From DASYRM01 sp036004405 (GTDB lineage Bacteria > Acidobacteriota > Vicinamibacteria > Vicinamibacterales > UBA2999): 64,000 nt of DNA. Of the stretch, positions 50,892-58,779 are shown piece by piece. The stretch is taken from NCBI GenBank assembly GCA_036004405.1, contig DASYRM010000113.1:62001-126000 (forward strand), in the 5' to 3' direction. Made by a program: the position numbers and the translations under genes. The notes under the pieces are model-generated. The model did not search any database. It saw only the letters and a program-made list of their open reading frames with translations, and was not told the DNA's origin. The first letter of the stretch is position 1, and each line of letters starts with the position of its first letter.

Positions 50892-51274
50892 GGACCGGGC
50901 AGCCCACGTGCTCCTGTCGCTGCTGTTGCCGAGAGAGCGCGCGTCGGCGATTGTCGGCGATCTGCTCGAGGAGACATCCGCCCGCCGCCTGCGCTTCTGT
51001 CGTGCGCACCGCCGCCGCGTCGTTGGGGCACGGGCCGATGACGGCGCCCCTCTCGATGTATGCAGGAGCGGGGCTTGGATGGTTCGTCGTCGCGGGAATC
51101 GTCATCGCGCTCGTGTGGCAGGTGACGGCGATCGTCGTCCCCTTCGCGGCGTTCTTCACGCGCGCCACGTTCACGCTGATGCCGGCGATCGGTGCCAGTG
51201 TGCTGGCCGATGCGGTGTGGGCACGCATCGGTTCACTTCGGCACGCACGGATCGATGGCCGCTGGCCAGACTAG
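50884..51274 (+). pseudogene. PadR-associated permease-prefix-type membrane protein, frameshifted
   Basis: Begins with GTG 50884 (overlapping padR by 8 bp) and reads LLLPRERASAIVGDLLEET, the start of proteins co-encoded with PadR in Acidobacteria. Near 51000 the sense moves to another frame, which gives VVRTAAASLGHGPMTAPL and two membrane helices (GLGWFVVAGIVIALVWQVTA) to the stop at 51274. One missing or extra base explains it. Either a recent mutation or a sequencing error. Confidence 0.7.
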
Positions 51275-52119
51275 TGCCGAAACTGCGTGGAGACCTCTTT
51301 CAGCTCGCTCTCCGTGCAGCTGCCGCGCTCGCCGATGATCGCCGGGTTCCGTGAGAGCCGCAGGGTGCGTGCCGGCATGACCCACGGCTTGACCAGTACT
51401 TCCGGGTCCTCGACGGTGACCTCGTAGAGCAGCTCGTTCCCTTTCCGCGTGAACTTCTCGATGACCCGCATCTGGTCGGTGTGAAACCAGCCGCCGCGGC
51501 CCAGCCACGTCTCGTCGCTGAAGCCGATCGAGTCGAGGACGAGCGTGTCGCCTTCCCACCGGCCGACCGTGTATCCCATGTAGGTGTACTCGGCCGCCTT
51601 CCGCGGATCGTGCGGCTTGCCGTCGAGCGCGATCATGCGGTGCTCCGCGTATCCCCCGGCGCCGTCGACACCGGCTCTGTAGAGCATCGTGATGTCGGTG
51701 TCGGTGTGGAAGATGCGCGCCGGCGGTCCCTGACGGGGTGTGCCGAGCGGGAGGCAGGTCATGACCGGGTCGTACTTGTTCGTCCACTGGTCGAGCTCGA
51801 TGATCTTGTCCCAGTGTTCGGGCTTGTAGAGCGGCTGACGCTCGTCGAGCCGGGTGGCCGACATGAACGGCCAGTCCTCGCTCTGATTCGTCCACTCCAT
51901 GCACTCCTTCGTTTGGAACGGAGTGCAGCGCCGGAACATGTTGCCGCCGGAGCCTTGGAGACCGCCGCCGGCGTTCTGCCAGGAGCCGGTCAGGTCGGGC
52001 TTCCCGCTGGCCAGCCTGGGCGTTGGCGCGTTCGGATCCGCCGGTGGAGGAGGGCCGAACTGCGCGGCCACTGGCGTCGCGAGGACGCCGAGAACGAGTG
52101 CCATCAGGGTCGCCTTCAT
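51271..52119 (-). CDS. secreted GKPDLTG-family protein, paralogue 3
   Basis: 282 aa from ATG 52119. Signal peptide to VAAQF. The family blocks are GKPDLTGSWQ, CLPLGTPRQGPP, YTVGRWEGDTLVLDSIGF, and a tail with two Cys near ERGSCTESEL. An extra pair CTPFQTKEC follows the first block. Last gene of a three-gene minus-strand cluster with DUF6152, 8 bp after the middle gene. Convergent with the frameshifted PadR partner. Unknown function. Confidence 0.8.
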   Translation of the reverse strand: MKATLMALVLGVLATPVAAQFGPPPPADPNAPTPRLASGKPDLTGSWQNAGGGLQGSGGNMFRRCTPFQTKECMEWTNQSEDWPFMSATRLDERQPLYKPEHWDKIIELDQWTNKYDPVMTCLPLGTPRQGPPARIFHTDTDITMLYRAGVDGAGGYAEHRMIALDGKPHDPRKAAEYTYMGYTVGRWEGDTLVLDSIGFSDETWLGRGGWFHTDQMRVIEKFTRKGNELLYEVTVEDPEVLVKPWVMPARTLRLSRNPAIIGERGSCTESELKEVSTQFRH

Positions 52120-52127
52120 CGCAATCC

Positions 52128-53114
52128 TCACTTTCCGGCAGCTTTCCGCACGCTGTCCGGCACCGGCATGACCACGTAGACCTGACCGATCTCGGTGACT
52201 TTCGATTTCAGGTCGCGCACGACAGTCCCGTTTCGGCGCTCGACGATGGTGCCGGCATACAGCGCCTCGATCTTGAACAGCGGATTGTTGAAGTCCGCGA
52301 AGTTGCCGTAGACGAATTCGGTCTTGTTCGTCCCGTGCGTCACGACGACGCGTTCCGGCAGGTAGTTGTCGAGCGTAGCGGTCGCCATCGCTCCGGCCAC
52401 TCCAGGTATCGGGAATGTGAGGATCGCTTTCTCGCCCTGCCATGTCAGCGTCGTCGTCGCTTTCGCGCCCGCGGCGGCCTGGCGATCGAGCAGCACCGCC
52501 GGGTTCTGACCGAAAGACTGCGAAGGCGGCACGCCGGCGGCGCCGGCGATGGCGGCCTTCACCGCGCCGTGAGGACTTGCCCAGAGACGGATCAGCCGTT
52601 CCTCGAGCGCGGCCTGCTTCGGCGTGGCCTTCCCTTTGCCGGGAACGAGCTCTGCGCCGGGAATATCTTCGTCCCAGGCAAAGTCGCCGCTCACCGTTTC
52701 CACGTTCGAGTACTTCTGGCCATTGGCGCGGGTGCACTCGATCTGCGCGCGGTACCCGGGGACCTGGTAGTTCGCCTGCACTCGATACTTCGTCAGCGTG
52801 CAGGGCTGGCCATCAACCTGGATCGTGCCGCTCTCGGCGTGATAGTCGAGCGTCTTGATCAGCTCGGACTCGGCGCCGCTGCGCAGCATCCCCATGCGCC
52901 ATGTCCAGTTGAAAAGGACCGATTTCAGATCCTTGGCCCCGGGAGTCGGCGTGAACGGGCCCGCATCGAATGCGCCCCGACCTCGGCCCGGCGCCCCGGC
53001 GCCGCCCCGGCCTTGCGCCCCCGCCGGTGGACCACCCTGTGCGCCCGCCGGCGCGTACGCCGTCGCGAAGGCGGCCACAAACACGGCCGCCGCTACAGCG
53101 GTTCGAAACGCCAT
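52128..53114 (-). CDS. secreted protein of unknown function in the DUF6152 cluster
   Basis: 328 aa. Signal peptide then a Gly/Ala/Arg/Pro-rich linker (about 25-55). The main domain (60-325) is beta-rich with alternating strands (TLTWQGEKAILTFPIP; TATLDNYLPERVVVTHG) that recall lipid- or lipoprotein-carrier folds, but I cannot name the family. It lies between the DUF6152 gene and a GKPDLSG paralogue with short gaps, so the three products probably act together. Confidence 0.7.
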   Translation of the reverse strand: MAFRTAVAAAVFVAAFATAYAPAGAQGGPPAGAQGRGGAGAPGRGRGAFDAGPFTPTPGAKDLKSVLFNWTWRMGMLRSGAESELIKTLDYHAESGTIQVDGQPCTLTKYRVQANYQVPGYRAQIECTRANGQKYSNVETVSGDFAWDEDIPGAELVPGKGKATPKQAALEERLIRLWASPHGAVKAAIAGAAGVPPSQSFGQNPAVLLDRQAAAGAKATTTLTWQGEKAILTFPIPGVAGAMATATLDNYLPERVVVTHGTNKTEFVYGNFADFNNPLFKIEALYAGTIVERRNGTVVRDLKSKVTEIGQVYVVMPVPDSVRKAAGK

Positions 53115-53136
53115 TTTGCGAGTCCCTTCGCGTCAG

Positions 53137-53517
53137 CTAATCAACCGAGATCTTGAACTCTTTGTCGCCCTGCTCGATCGACCGGATGAATCCGGCAGGG
53201 TTCCCGTTCTTGGCGGGAAGGATCTTGATCTTGAGCGGCTCGCCGGGCTTCATCGAGGTCTTGTTGATCCCCTGCCGCGTCAGGTTCTGTACGGAGGCCG
53301 TCGTCAGGATCCAGTCCGTCGTCGTCCCATCCGGGTTCGGGACCGTGAGCTCGATGCTCACGTGCGGGTTTGTGAAGTGCAGCTGCTTGAGCGTGCCCTG
53401 CAGGACCATCTCTTTGTTCAGGTCGTAGACACCCGCCACGGCATGATGGGCCTGGACCCCGACGCCGGTCATGAGGACCCCGCACAAGACGACGAGTCGA
53501 AGGATTCGTGTGCTCAT
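53137..53517 (-). CDS. DUF6152 family secreted protein
   Basis: 126 aa from ATG 53517. Signal peptide (MSTRILRLVVLCGVLMTG), cleavage before HHAVAGVYD. The DUF6152 core HHAVAGVYDLNKEMVLQGTL and FTNPHVSIEL is a small beta-barrel-like exported domain starting with two His that could bind metal. First gene of a three-gene cluster. The same domain is fused to a GKPDLSG-type domain at 54444, linking the two families. Confidence 0.85.
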   Translation of the reverse strand: MSTRILRLVVLCGVLMTGVGVQAHHAVAGVYDLNKEMVLQGTLKQLHFTNPHVSIELTVPNPDGTTTDWILTTASVQNLTRQGINKTSMKPGEPLKIKILPAKNGNPAGFIRSIEQGDKEFKISVD

Positions 53518-53589
53518 GACGGCGAATCGTAGCAATACACACCCCGAGCCGCAAGGATCGAGGCTCTTTGGCCGTTATACGATGTTGAT

Positions 53590-54423
53590 ATGCGGCGGAC
53601 CCGGGCCTCGGGTCGACGGATGCGGTTCGCACAGGCCTTGGCGCTGGCGCTGGGACTGGCCGCCATACGTGGCGAGGCTCAGCGGCCCAACATCCTCACC
53701 AACGGCCGGAACCTCCAGATTCCAATCAACCACGGACTCCCCGACACGCCGCTCGACTTCACGTTCTGCCGCCTGCGGTACGAGAACATACGCAGGGCGA
53801 GAAAGTCCGGTTGGGGCGACGACTATCCGCAAGCCGACTACAACTTCATGGTGCGTCTCTCCGAGCTCACCAAGACGAAAATCAGCCGGTGGAAGGATGG
53901 CGACCCCGGCTTTGCGAACGTCACCGCCATGGACCCCGATCTCTTCCAGTGTCCGTACTTGCGCATGCAGAATGCGGCCAACTACGACTTCACCCCTGAA
54001 GAGACCGTTCGCATGCACGACTACCTGCTGAAGGGCGGCTTTCTCTGGATCGACGACAACTGGGATCCGGACTTCGACTACATCCGTCCGAATCTCATGC
54101 GAATCCTGCCTGGGGCACACATCGTCGACTTGCCGGTCGACCACCCGCTGTTCGCCACGTTCTATCGTGTCGACCCGCTGCCGCAGATCCCGTCGCTCAA
54201 CTCGTGGCTGCGTGGTCGTCAGGATGGTGAGTTTGGGCCTTCAACCGTCCACTACTACGGCGTGTTCGACGACCATGAGAGGCTCGTCGTGCTCGTCAGC
54301 ATGAACTCGGACGTTTCGGACAGCTGGGAGCGGGAAGGCGACAACCAGGATTACTTTCACACCTACGGAGGAAAGGGCTATGCGCTGGGTGTGAACGCCG
54401 CCGTCTACGCCATGACCCACTAG
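53590..54423 (+). CDS. DUF4159 family secreted protein
   Basis: 277 aa (ATG 53590, alternative ATG 53620 starting the signal peptide). DUF4159 is recognised by FTFCRLRYEN, YNFMVRLSELTKT, TPEETVRMHDYLLKGGFLWIDD and GPSTVHYYGVFDDHERLVV. The fold resembles glutamine-amidotransferase-like Rossmann domains. Function unknown; Acidobacterial copies often accompany secreted gene sets. Divergent from the DUF6152 gene across 72 bp, and it ends 20 bp before the fused DUF6152 gene. Confidence 0.85.
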   Translation: MRRTRASGRRMRFAQALALALGLAAIRGEAQRPNILTNGRNLQIPINHGLPDTPLDFTFCRLRYENIRRARKSGWGDDYPQADYNFMVRLSELTKTKISRWKDGDPGFANVTAMDPDLFQCPYLRMQNAANYDFTPEETVRMHDYLLKGGFLWIDDNWDPDFDYIRPNLMRILPGAHIVDLPVDHPLFATFYRVDPLPQIPSLNSWLRGRQDGEFGPSTVHYYGVFDDHERLVVLVSMNSDVSDSWEREGDNQDYFHTYGGKGYALGVNAAVYAMTH

Positions 54424-54443
54424 TGATGGGCGAGGGGACACAG

Positions 54444-55571
54444 ATGACAAGAGTGACGCACGCCGTACTCGTCGCCACCTTCCTCACGGTACCGGTGCTG
54501 GTCGAACGCACCTACGCGCACCACGGCGCCGGCCGCTACGATCCGAGGAAGCACGTGGAGCTCGAGGGCAGGCTGACACGGCTCGACTTCGTCAACCCGC
54601 ATTCGTATGTCTATTTCGATGTCGTCGGTGACGACGGTAAGGTCATCGCGATGAAATGCGAGATGCGGTCGGCCACGGTGCTCCGGCGCTCCGGCTGGTC
54701 GCCAGAGATGTTCAAGCCGGGCGCGTCCATCAAGGTGGCGGGTTACCCGCATCGCGACGATCCGACGGCGTGCAGCGTGGAGACGTTGACGCTTGGCGAC
54801 AAGCCGACGCTCGAGCGCTATCAGCAGCTGAGCGACGCGAAATCCGTCGATCGCACGAAACGACCGTTCCGGCTGCCGAACGGCAAGCCGAACCTCGCCG
54901 GCGAGTGGGCGCAGGAGCAACAGGTCCTCGCACAGCCGCCCGGCGGGCGCATCGGGCTCGTGCCGATCAGCCAGGCCGCCGCGATCAGGGCCGGCAAGCT
55001 GCCGATGCCGAAAGGCCCCGCCGGCTGGTTCCCGCCGCCCGTGACCTTGACAGCAGCCGGACAAGCGGCGGCAGAGGCGCTGCGCAAGCAGCCGACGTCG
55101 GAGAACCCCCGGCTCTCCTGCAAGGTCACGAGCATCCTGTTCGACTGGGTGTTCGACGGCGCGATCGGCCGCATCACGCAGAGCGCGAACGCCATCAAGA
55201 TGGAGTACGGCGTCGGCCTGACCCGGACTGTGCATCTGAACCTGACCGCGCACCCGCCCAATGTCGCGCCGAGCCGCGCCGGTCATTCGATCGGCCGCTG
55301 GGACGGCGATACGCTCGTCATCGATACCGTCGGCTTCGCGCCTGGCAGCCTGGCAGGTTCGCTTCCCCACAGCAGCAAACTGCACGTCGTCGAGCGCTTT
55401 ACGCTGAATCCAACCACGCTCGAGCTCACCCGCGGCATCGTCGCCGAGGATCCCGTCTATTTCGCGGACAAGTACGTGGATTCCGATAGTGTCCTGCCGG
55501 CGGATGCGCCGTTCAGGGTCGAGGCCTGCAAGGAGCTCGCGCCGGAGTATCAGCAACCCGGGCGGAACTGA
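54444..55571 (+). CDS. DUF6152 - GKPNLAG fusion protein (paralogue 4)
   Basis: 375 aa from ATG 54444 (RBS CGAGGGGA). Signal peptide to about residue 22, then DUF6152 (AHHGAGRYDPRKHVELEGRL, FVNPHSYVYFDV) to about 125. The C-terminal domain has the family blocks GKPNLAGEW, HSIGRWDGDTLVIDTVGF and a final YVDSDSVLPADAPFRVEACKEL region. The CLPxG block is modified (LSCKVTSILFDW). This natural fusion ties the single-domain DUF6152 gene at 53137 and the GKPDLTG gene at 51271 to one process. Unknown substrate. Confidence 0.85.
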   Translation: MTRVTHAVLVATFLTVPVLVERTYAHHGAGRYDPRKHVELEGRLTRLDFVNPHSYVYFDVVGDDGKVIAMKCEMRSATVLRRSGWSPEMFKPGASIKVAGYPHRDDPTACSVETLTLGDKPTLERYQQLSDAKSVDRTKRPFRLPNGKPNLAGEWAQEQQVLAQPPGGRIGLVPISQAAAIRAGKLPMPKGPAGWFPPPVTLTAAGQAAAEALRKQPTSENPRLSCKVTSILFDWVFDGAIGRITQSANAIKMEYGVGLTRTVHLNLTAHPPNVAPSRAGHSIGRWDGDTLVIDTVGFAPGSLAGSLPHSSKLHVVERFTLNPTTLELTRGIVAEDPVYFADKYVDSDSVLPADAPFRVEACKELAPEYQQPGRN

Positions 55572-55627
55572 GGCGGGCTGTCGAGCGCGGCGCGAACCGA
55601 GCGCAGTCTCGTAAGAACGGGCGGAGC

Positions 55628-56515
55628 ATGCTTACCAAGTCAGGTTCCGTGTTGGCCTTGACGCTTCTGGTGACGGCCGTCGCCGGCGCGCAGATACCGG
55701 CTGACCCTTCTCCAACGGTCCGGCGGATCGACCACATCATGATCCGCTCGGGAAATCCTTCCGACGTGTACGGCTTGCTGGCCGACACGTTGCAGTTGCC
55801 TGTCGCATGGCCGCTCGCGAGTCCGCGAGAGGGCGTCACGACCGGCGGTGTCAGTGTCGGCAACGTCAACCTCGAAGCGATTCGCTTCCCGGCCCAGACG
55901 GAGCAACAGCCTCGACTGCTCGGCATCGCGCTCGAACCATCGCCGCTTGACCAGGCGATGCGGCAGTTGACTTTGCGCGGCCTGGCGGTTGGCAATCGGC
56001 GCGAGATCATCGGGAGCAGATCCGACGGATCCAGGGGGCCGCTGTGGACCAACGTGACCTTGCGCCAGTTTTCAGACTCCGACAACCCGGCCGATGGGAT
56101 CGTCCACGTCTTTCTAAGTGAGTACAGTGCGGCCTATGTCGACGTTGAAGAGCGTCGCGCCCGTCTGCGTCAGCAACTCGCGGCGAGTGGCGGCGGACCG
56201 CTCGGCATCACCGACGTGAAAGAGGTCGTTGTGGGAGTCAGCGATCTGGCGTCGGCGAGGCGACTCTGGCAGCAGCTGCTCGAACCGGCCGTCTTGGCGG
56301 GTCCGGACCAATGGCAGGTCGGCGATGGCCCAGCGATACGTCTTGTGCCCGCTGATCAGAATCGGATGGAAGCGCTCGTCATACGCGTGGCATCGCTCGA
56401 CAGGGCGAAGACGTTCCTGCGCGACAACGGACTGCTGGGAAAGGAAGCTGACGGACAGGTCACCATAGCTTCTTCGAAGCTCGGTGCCGTTGATCTCCGC
56501 CTCGTTCCCCGATAG
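55628..56515 (+). CDS. secreted VOC/glyoxalase-like protein
   Basis: 295 aa. Signal peptide ends near VAGAQI. Two weak betaalphabetabetabeta repeats match the vicinal-oxygen-chelate fold: RRIDHIMIRSGNPSDVYGLL (about 33) and ITDVKEVVVGVSDLASARRLW (about 200). The metal His/Glu set is only partly visible (H36, E78), so activity is unclear. Same orientation as the next gene, 16 bp away. Confidence 0.65.
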   Translation: MLTKSGSVLALTLLVTAVAGAQIPADPSPTVRRIDHIMIRSGNPSDVYGLLADTLQLPVAWPLASPREGVTTGGVSVGNVNLEAIRFPAQTEQQPRLLGIALEPSPLDQAMRQLTLRGLAVGNRREIIGSRSDGSRGPLWTNVTLRQFSDSDNPADGIVHVFLSEYSAAYVDVEERRARLRQQLAASGGGPLGITDVKEVVVGVSDLASARRLWQQLLEPAVLAGPDQWQVGDGPAIRLVPADQNRMEALVIRVASLDRAKTFLRDNGLLGKEADGQVTIASSKLGAVDLRLVPR

Positions 56516-56531
56516 CCGACGCGCTCGAACC

Positions 56532-57086
56532 ATGTTGCTGAACTTCACCAGGCGTCGTCGGCTGGCAATCCTGCTGGCCGTCCTGAGCGTCGTTGTTGCG
56601 CTCGTGCTCCTTGGCAGGTGGGGGAATGCCAGGAAGGTCGGCGGACAGGGGCCCGCTGAACCGTTCCGAATCGCCGGCAACCTTTACTACGTCGGGGCGA
56701 CCGACGTCTCGGCGTTCCTTGTCACCGGGCCCGAGGGCCACGTCGTGCTCGACGGCGGCTATCCCACCACGGCGCGCTTGATCATGGCGAGTATCGCGAA
56801 GCTCGGCTTCGACATCAAGGACGTCAAAGTGCTGCTCAATTCGGAGCCGCACCCCGACCACGGGGGCGGGCTGGCGGGGCTCCAGCAGGCGTCGGGTGCT
56901 CAGTTGTGGGCCAGCGACGCGAGCGCCGATTCCCTCGCCTCCGGCGGCGACGACCCCGACGGCTTCCTGCCATTGAGGGCCCTCACCTGGATCGGCGTCT
57001 TCGGCTATCCGGCTCCGCGCGTCGACCACCGGTTCAAGGATGGCGACACGATCCGTGTGGGACCGACTGCACGATGGTGCCTGTGA
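56532..57086 (+). pseudogene. truncated subclass-B3-like metallo-beta-lactamase-fold hydrolase
   Basis: 184 aa remain of a gene expected to be about 290 aa. Membrane anchor (residues 10-28), then MBL domain: GNLYYVGATDVSAFLV, GHVVLDGGYPTTARLI. The metal motif is NSEPHPDHGGG (E105, H107, D109, H110); the first His is replaced by Glu. Reading ends abruptly after DTIRVGPT. The sections with the remaining His ligands (HLTPGHTPG-type) are missing, and 57070 onward is unrelated. Truncation coincides with the start of a decayed region. Confidence 0.75.
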
Positions 57087-57243
57087 TGGAAGTGTTTGTT
57101 CGTACCGGGACGGGTGATGACAAAGAGTGTTCGGCCGAGAACATGGAATTCGTCGGCATCGCCGCGTGAAGGCGTCAGCTCGGCTCAGGGAAGTTGCGTC
57201 GCTGTCGAACCTTCATTCAGTGGCGTCCTGAATCGCGCCCGAA
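57087..57243. other. non-coding junction after the truncated MBL gene
   Basis: 157 bp with no recognisable gene. It separates the broken MBL gene from the GIY-YIG gene and probably marks the breakpoint that removed the MBL C-terminus. Confidence 0.5.
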
Positions 57244-57492
57244 CTATCGCAGATGCCGATTGGCGAAGGCAACACCTGATCCGGACTTCAGATATCGCTC
57301 AAAGGCAACGGCCCGCTGTTCATCCCCGAACTCGATGACCAGGTCGATGGACCAGGGTCGGTACTTGGCCGTGTGGATACGACTGCCGGAGTTGTGCTCC
57401 GAGTATCGTGTCGAAACGTTCGAGGTCAGGCCAGTGTAGTACCGCGGTGGAACGGCGCCGTTCTTGAGCACGTAGACAAAGCGCTTCGACAT
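57244..57492 (-). CDS. GIY-YIG nuclease family protein
   Basis: 82 aa from ATG 57492 (MSKRFVYVLKN); the frame is open to 57765 but the extension is repeat-derived. Single GIY-YIG (UPF0213) domain: FVYVLKNG (GIY position) and YYTGLTS (YIG position), the catalytic Arg in STRYSEHNSG, and the catalytic Glu in AVAFERYLKSGSG. Cleaves DNA, probably at structures. Adjacent palindromes at 57611, 57722 and 57764 share the TTCGC and GGTGGAC ends found as inserts elsewhere, so the enzyme may be linked to their spread; inferred. Confidence 0.85.
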   Translation of the reverse strand: MSKRFVYVLKNGAVPPRYYTGLTSNVSTRYSEHNSGSRIHTAKYRPWSIDLVIEFGDEQRAVAFERYLKSGSGVAFANRHLR

Positions 57493-57960
57493 CCGCGGTG
57501 CTTCAGCAAGCAGGTTGCCGCGTCGAATCAGGGCAGGATCTTCATGAGTGGGCGATCGGGTCGCAGTCTTATGAACAAAGAGCAGGTACCGAAGTTCCAA
57601 GGACTGGGAGGTCCACCTTCGCTCGCCTGAAGACACCGCAAGCTTCGGTGGACATCCTTCGCCTGTTGGTGGTGTGAGCTGGCTGGCTTGCCAACCATAG
57701 CTCGCTGCGAGCGTCTCGGCAGTCCACCTTCGCTCGTTTGAATTCTTGCGAGCTACGGTGGACAACCTTCGCGTGAGTCATGAGCGAAGGTTGGTACCCC
57801 TTCGATCACGAAGTTCAAACCCCAACCAGCCTGGAGATCGATCCGTCGGTGGCTTGAAGCGATGCAGCTAATTGCCGCTGCTTGAATCACTTATCCTGTT
57901 GTGACGTTTCTGGATACCGGGGGCGTGCTACACTGTGGCCAAATATCTACACGTATTGAT
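57493..57960. other. 468-bp region with palindromic units upstream of GIY-YIG and vapB
   Basis: No gene. Contains the repeats at 57611-57653, 57722-57763 and 57764-57792, and the vapBC promoter region at its right end. The latter includes TACACT at 57929-57934 as a possible -10 box. Confidence 0.6.
57611..57763. repeat. two GTCCACCTTCGCTCG...CGGTGGAC palindromic units
   Basis: Unit A (57611-57653) and unit B (57722-57763) share the first 15 bases and the last 8 bases, with variable centres. The ends GTCCACC and GGTGGAC are complementary. They resemble longer relatives of the 26-bp elements in tcuA and topIB (TCCGCCTTCGC...GCTACGGCGGA). Immediately to the right, AACCTTCGC and GCGAAGGTT (57764-57772 and 57784-57792) form another inverted repeat. 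Confidence 0.85.
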
Positions 57961-57962
57961 AT
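57943..57962. promoter_or_regulatory. possible VapB operator
   Basis: ATATC (57943-57947) and GATAT (57958-57962) form an inverted repeat with a 10-bp spacer. They overlap the vapB start codon and lie just after a TACACT -10-like box (57929-57934). The position suits autoregulation by the toxin-antitoxin complex. Confidence 0.4.
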
Positions 57963-58215
57963 GGCTCTCAACATCCGCAATGCAGAAGCCGAGCGGCTCG
58001 CAGCCGAGTTGGCCAGACAGACCGGCGAGACCAAGACCGAAGCGGTGACCAAGGCTCTGCGCGATCGGCTCGCGCGTGTGCGGCGCGAGCGCTCCCGTCG
58101 GCGACTGGCGGATGAACTCGAGGCCATTGCGGAACACTGCGCCAAGCTGCCCGTCCTCGACGCCAGATCCGCAGACGACATTCTCGGCTACGACGAGCAC
58201 GGTCTGCCGCGCTAG
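57961..58215 (+). CDS. vapB: type II antitoxin of the VapB family
   Basis: 84 aa from ATG 57961 (MALNIRNAEAERLAAELA), the standard start of the Rv0623-type VapB/PSK family. N-terminal DNA-binding segment, a basic helix (RRERSRRRLADELEAI) and an acidic toxin-binding tail (SADDILGYDEHGLPR). It should neutralise the VapC at 58378. The stop codon lies at the left tip of a 166-bp palindrome separating it from vapC; normally these genes overlap or nearly touch. Confidence 0.9.
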   Translation: MALNIRNAEAERLAAELARQTGETKTEAVTKALRDRLARVRRERSRRRLADELEAIAEHCAKLPVLDARSADDILGYDEHGLPR

Positions 58216-58377
58216 TCCCCTGGAAGCGTGATGACTCACCTGATTCCCGGGCGGGGCATCCCGCCTGGCTGCGTTGCTCATCGCTTACTTATGCCCAATA
58301 AGCTCGCTCTTCGCGCCTTGCCAGCCGGGCGCCGCGCTCCGGGACTTAGGCAAGTCATCACGCTTCCAGGGGACTAG
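58212..58377. mobile_element. 166-bp MITE-like palindrome inserted between vapB and vapC
   Basis: A perfect 25-bp terminal inverted repeat (58212-58236 and 58353-58377), with partial complementarity further in. CTAG is at both ends and fits a YTAR-type target duplication, but it is also part of the inverted repeat. No ORF inside. The left end contains the vapB stop; the right end abuts the vapC ATG. Confidence 0.75.
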
Positions 58378-58779
58378 ATGGTCATCGACACGTCCGCGCT
58401 CGTTGCCATCCTGCAACGTGAGCCCGAACGGCGTGCCTTCATCGAAGCCATCGAAGCCGCTGATGCTCGCCTGATGTCTATCGCTACCTCTGTCGAGATC
58501 TCCATCGTCATCGAAGCGCGACACGGCGCCGAAGGACTGCGCGACCTCGATCACTTTATCGGTCGGGCAGGCATCGAGCTCGTACCCGTTGACGCCGAAC
58601 ACGGCAAAGTGGCGTGCAGCGCGTTCATCCGATTTGGAAAGGGACGGCATCGCGCAGGCTTGAATTACGGCGACTGCTTCTCGTACGCACTCGCGATCTC
58701 GACGGGAGAGCCGCTCCTCTTCAAAGGGGACGATTTCGTCCACACCGACGTTACGATCGTGGATCTGGGCTCGCGCTGA
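58378..58779 (+). CDS. vapC: type II toxin VapC, PIN-domain ribonuclease
   Basis: 133 aa. PIN fold with the acidic metal-binding residues D4 (MVIDTSAL), E40 (SVEISIVIE), D99 (NYGDCFSYALA) and D118 (LLFKGDDF). VapC toxins cut initiator tRNA or 23S rRNA when freed from VapB. Its ATG follows the palindrome directly, so no obvious ribosome-binding site remains apart from CCAGGGGA inside the repeat arm. Toxin translation may be reduced or structure-controlled. Confidence 0.92.
   Translation: MVIDTSALVAILQREPERRAFIEAIEAADARLMSIATSVEISIVIEARHGAEGLRDLDHFIGRAGIELVPVDAEHGKVACSAFIRFGKGRHRAGLNYGDCFSYALAISTGEPLLFKGDDFVHTDVTIVDLGSR

Noticed and set aside
57244..57765. 173-aa frame for the GIY-YIG protein
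   Set aside because: The first 91 residues translate palindromic repeats and spacer; the domain starts exactly at ATG 57492.
57611..57792. integron attC sites
   Set aside because: The palindromes lack the GTTRRRY/RYYYAAC core sites and no integrase is present.
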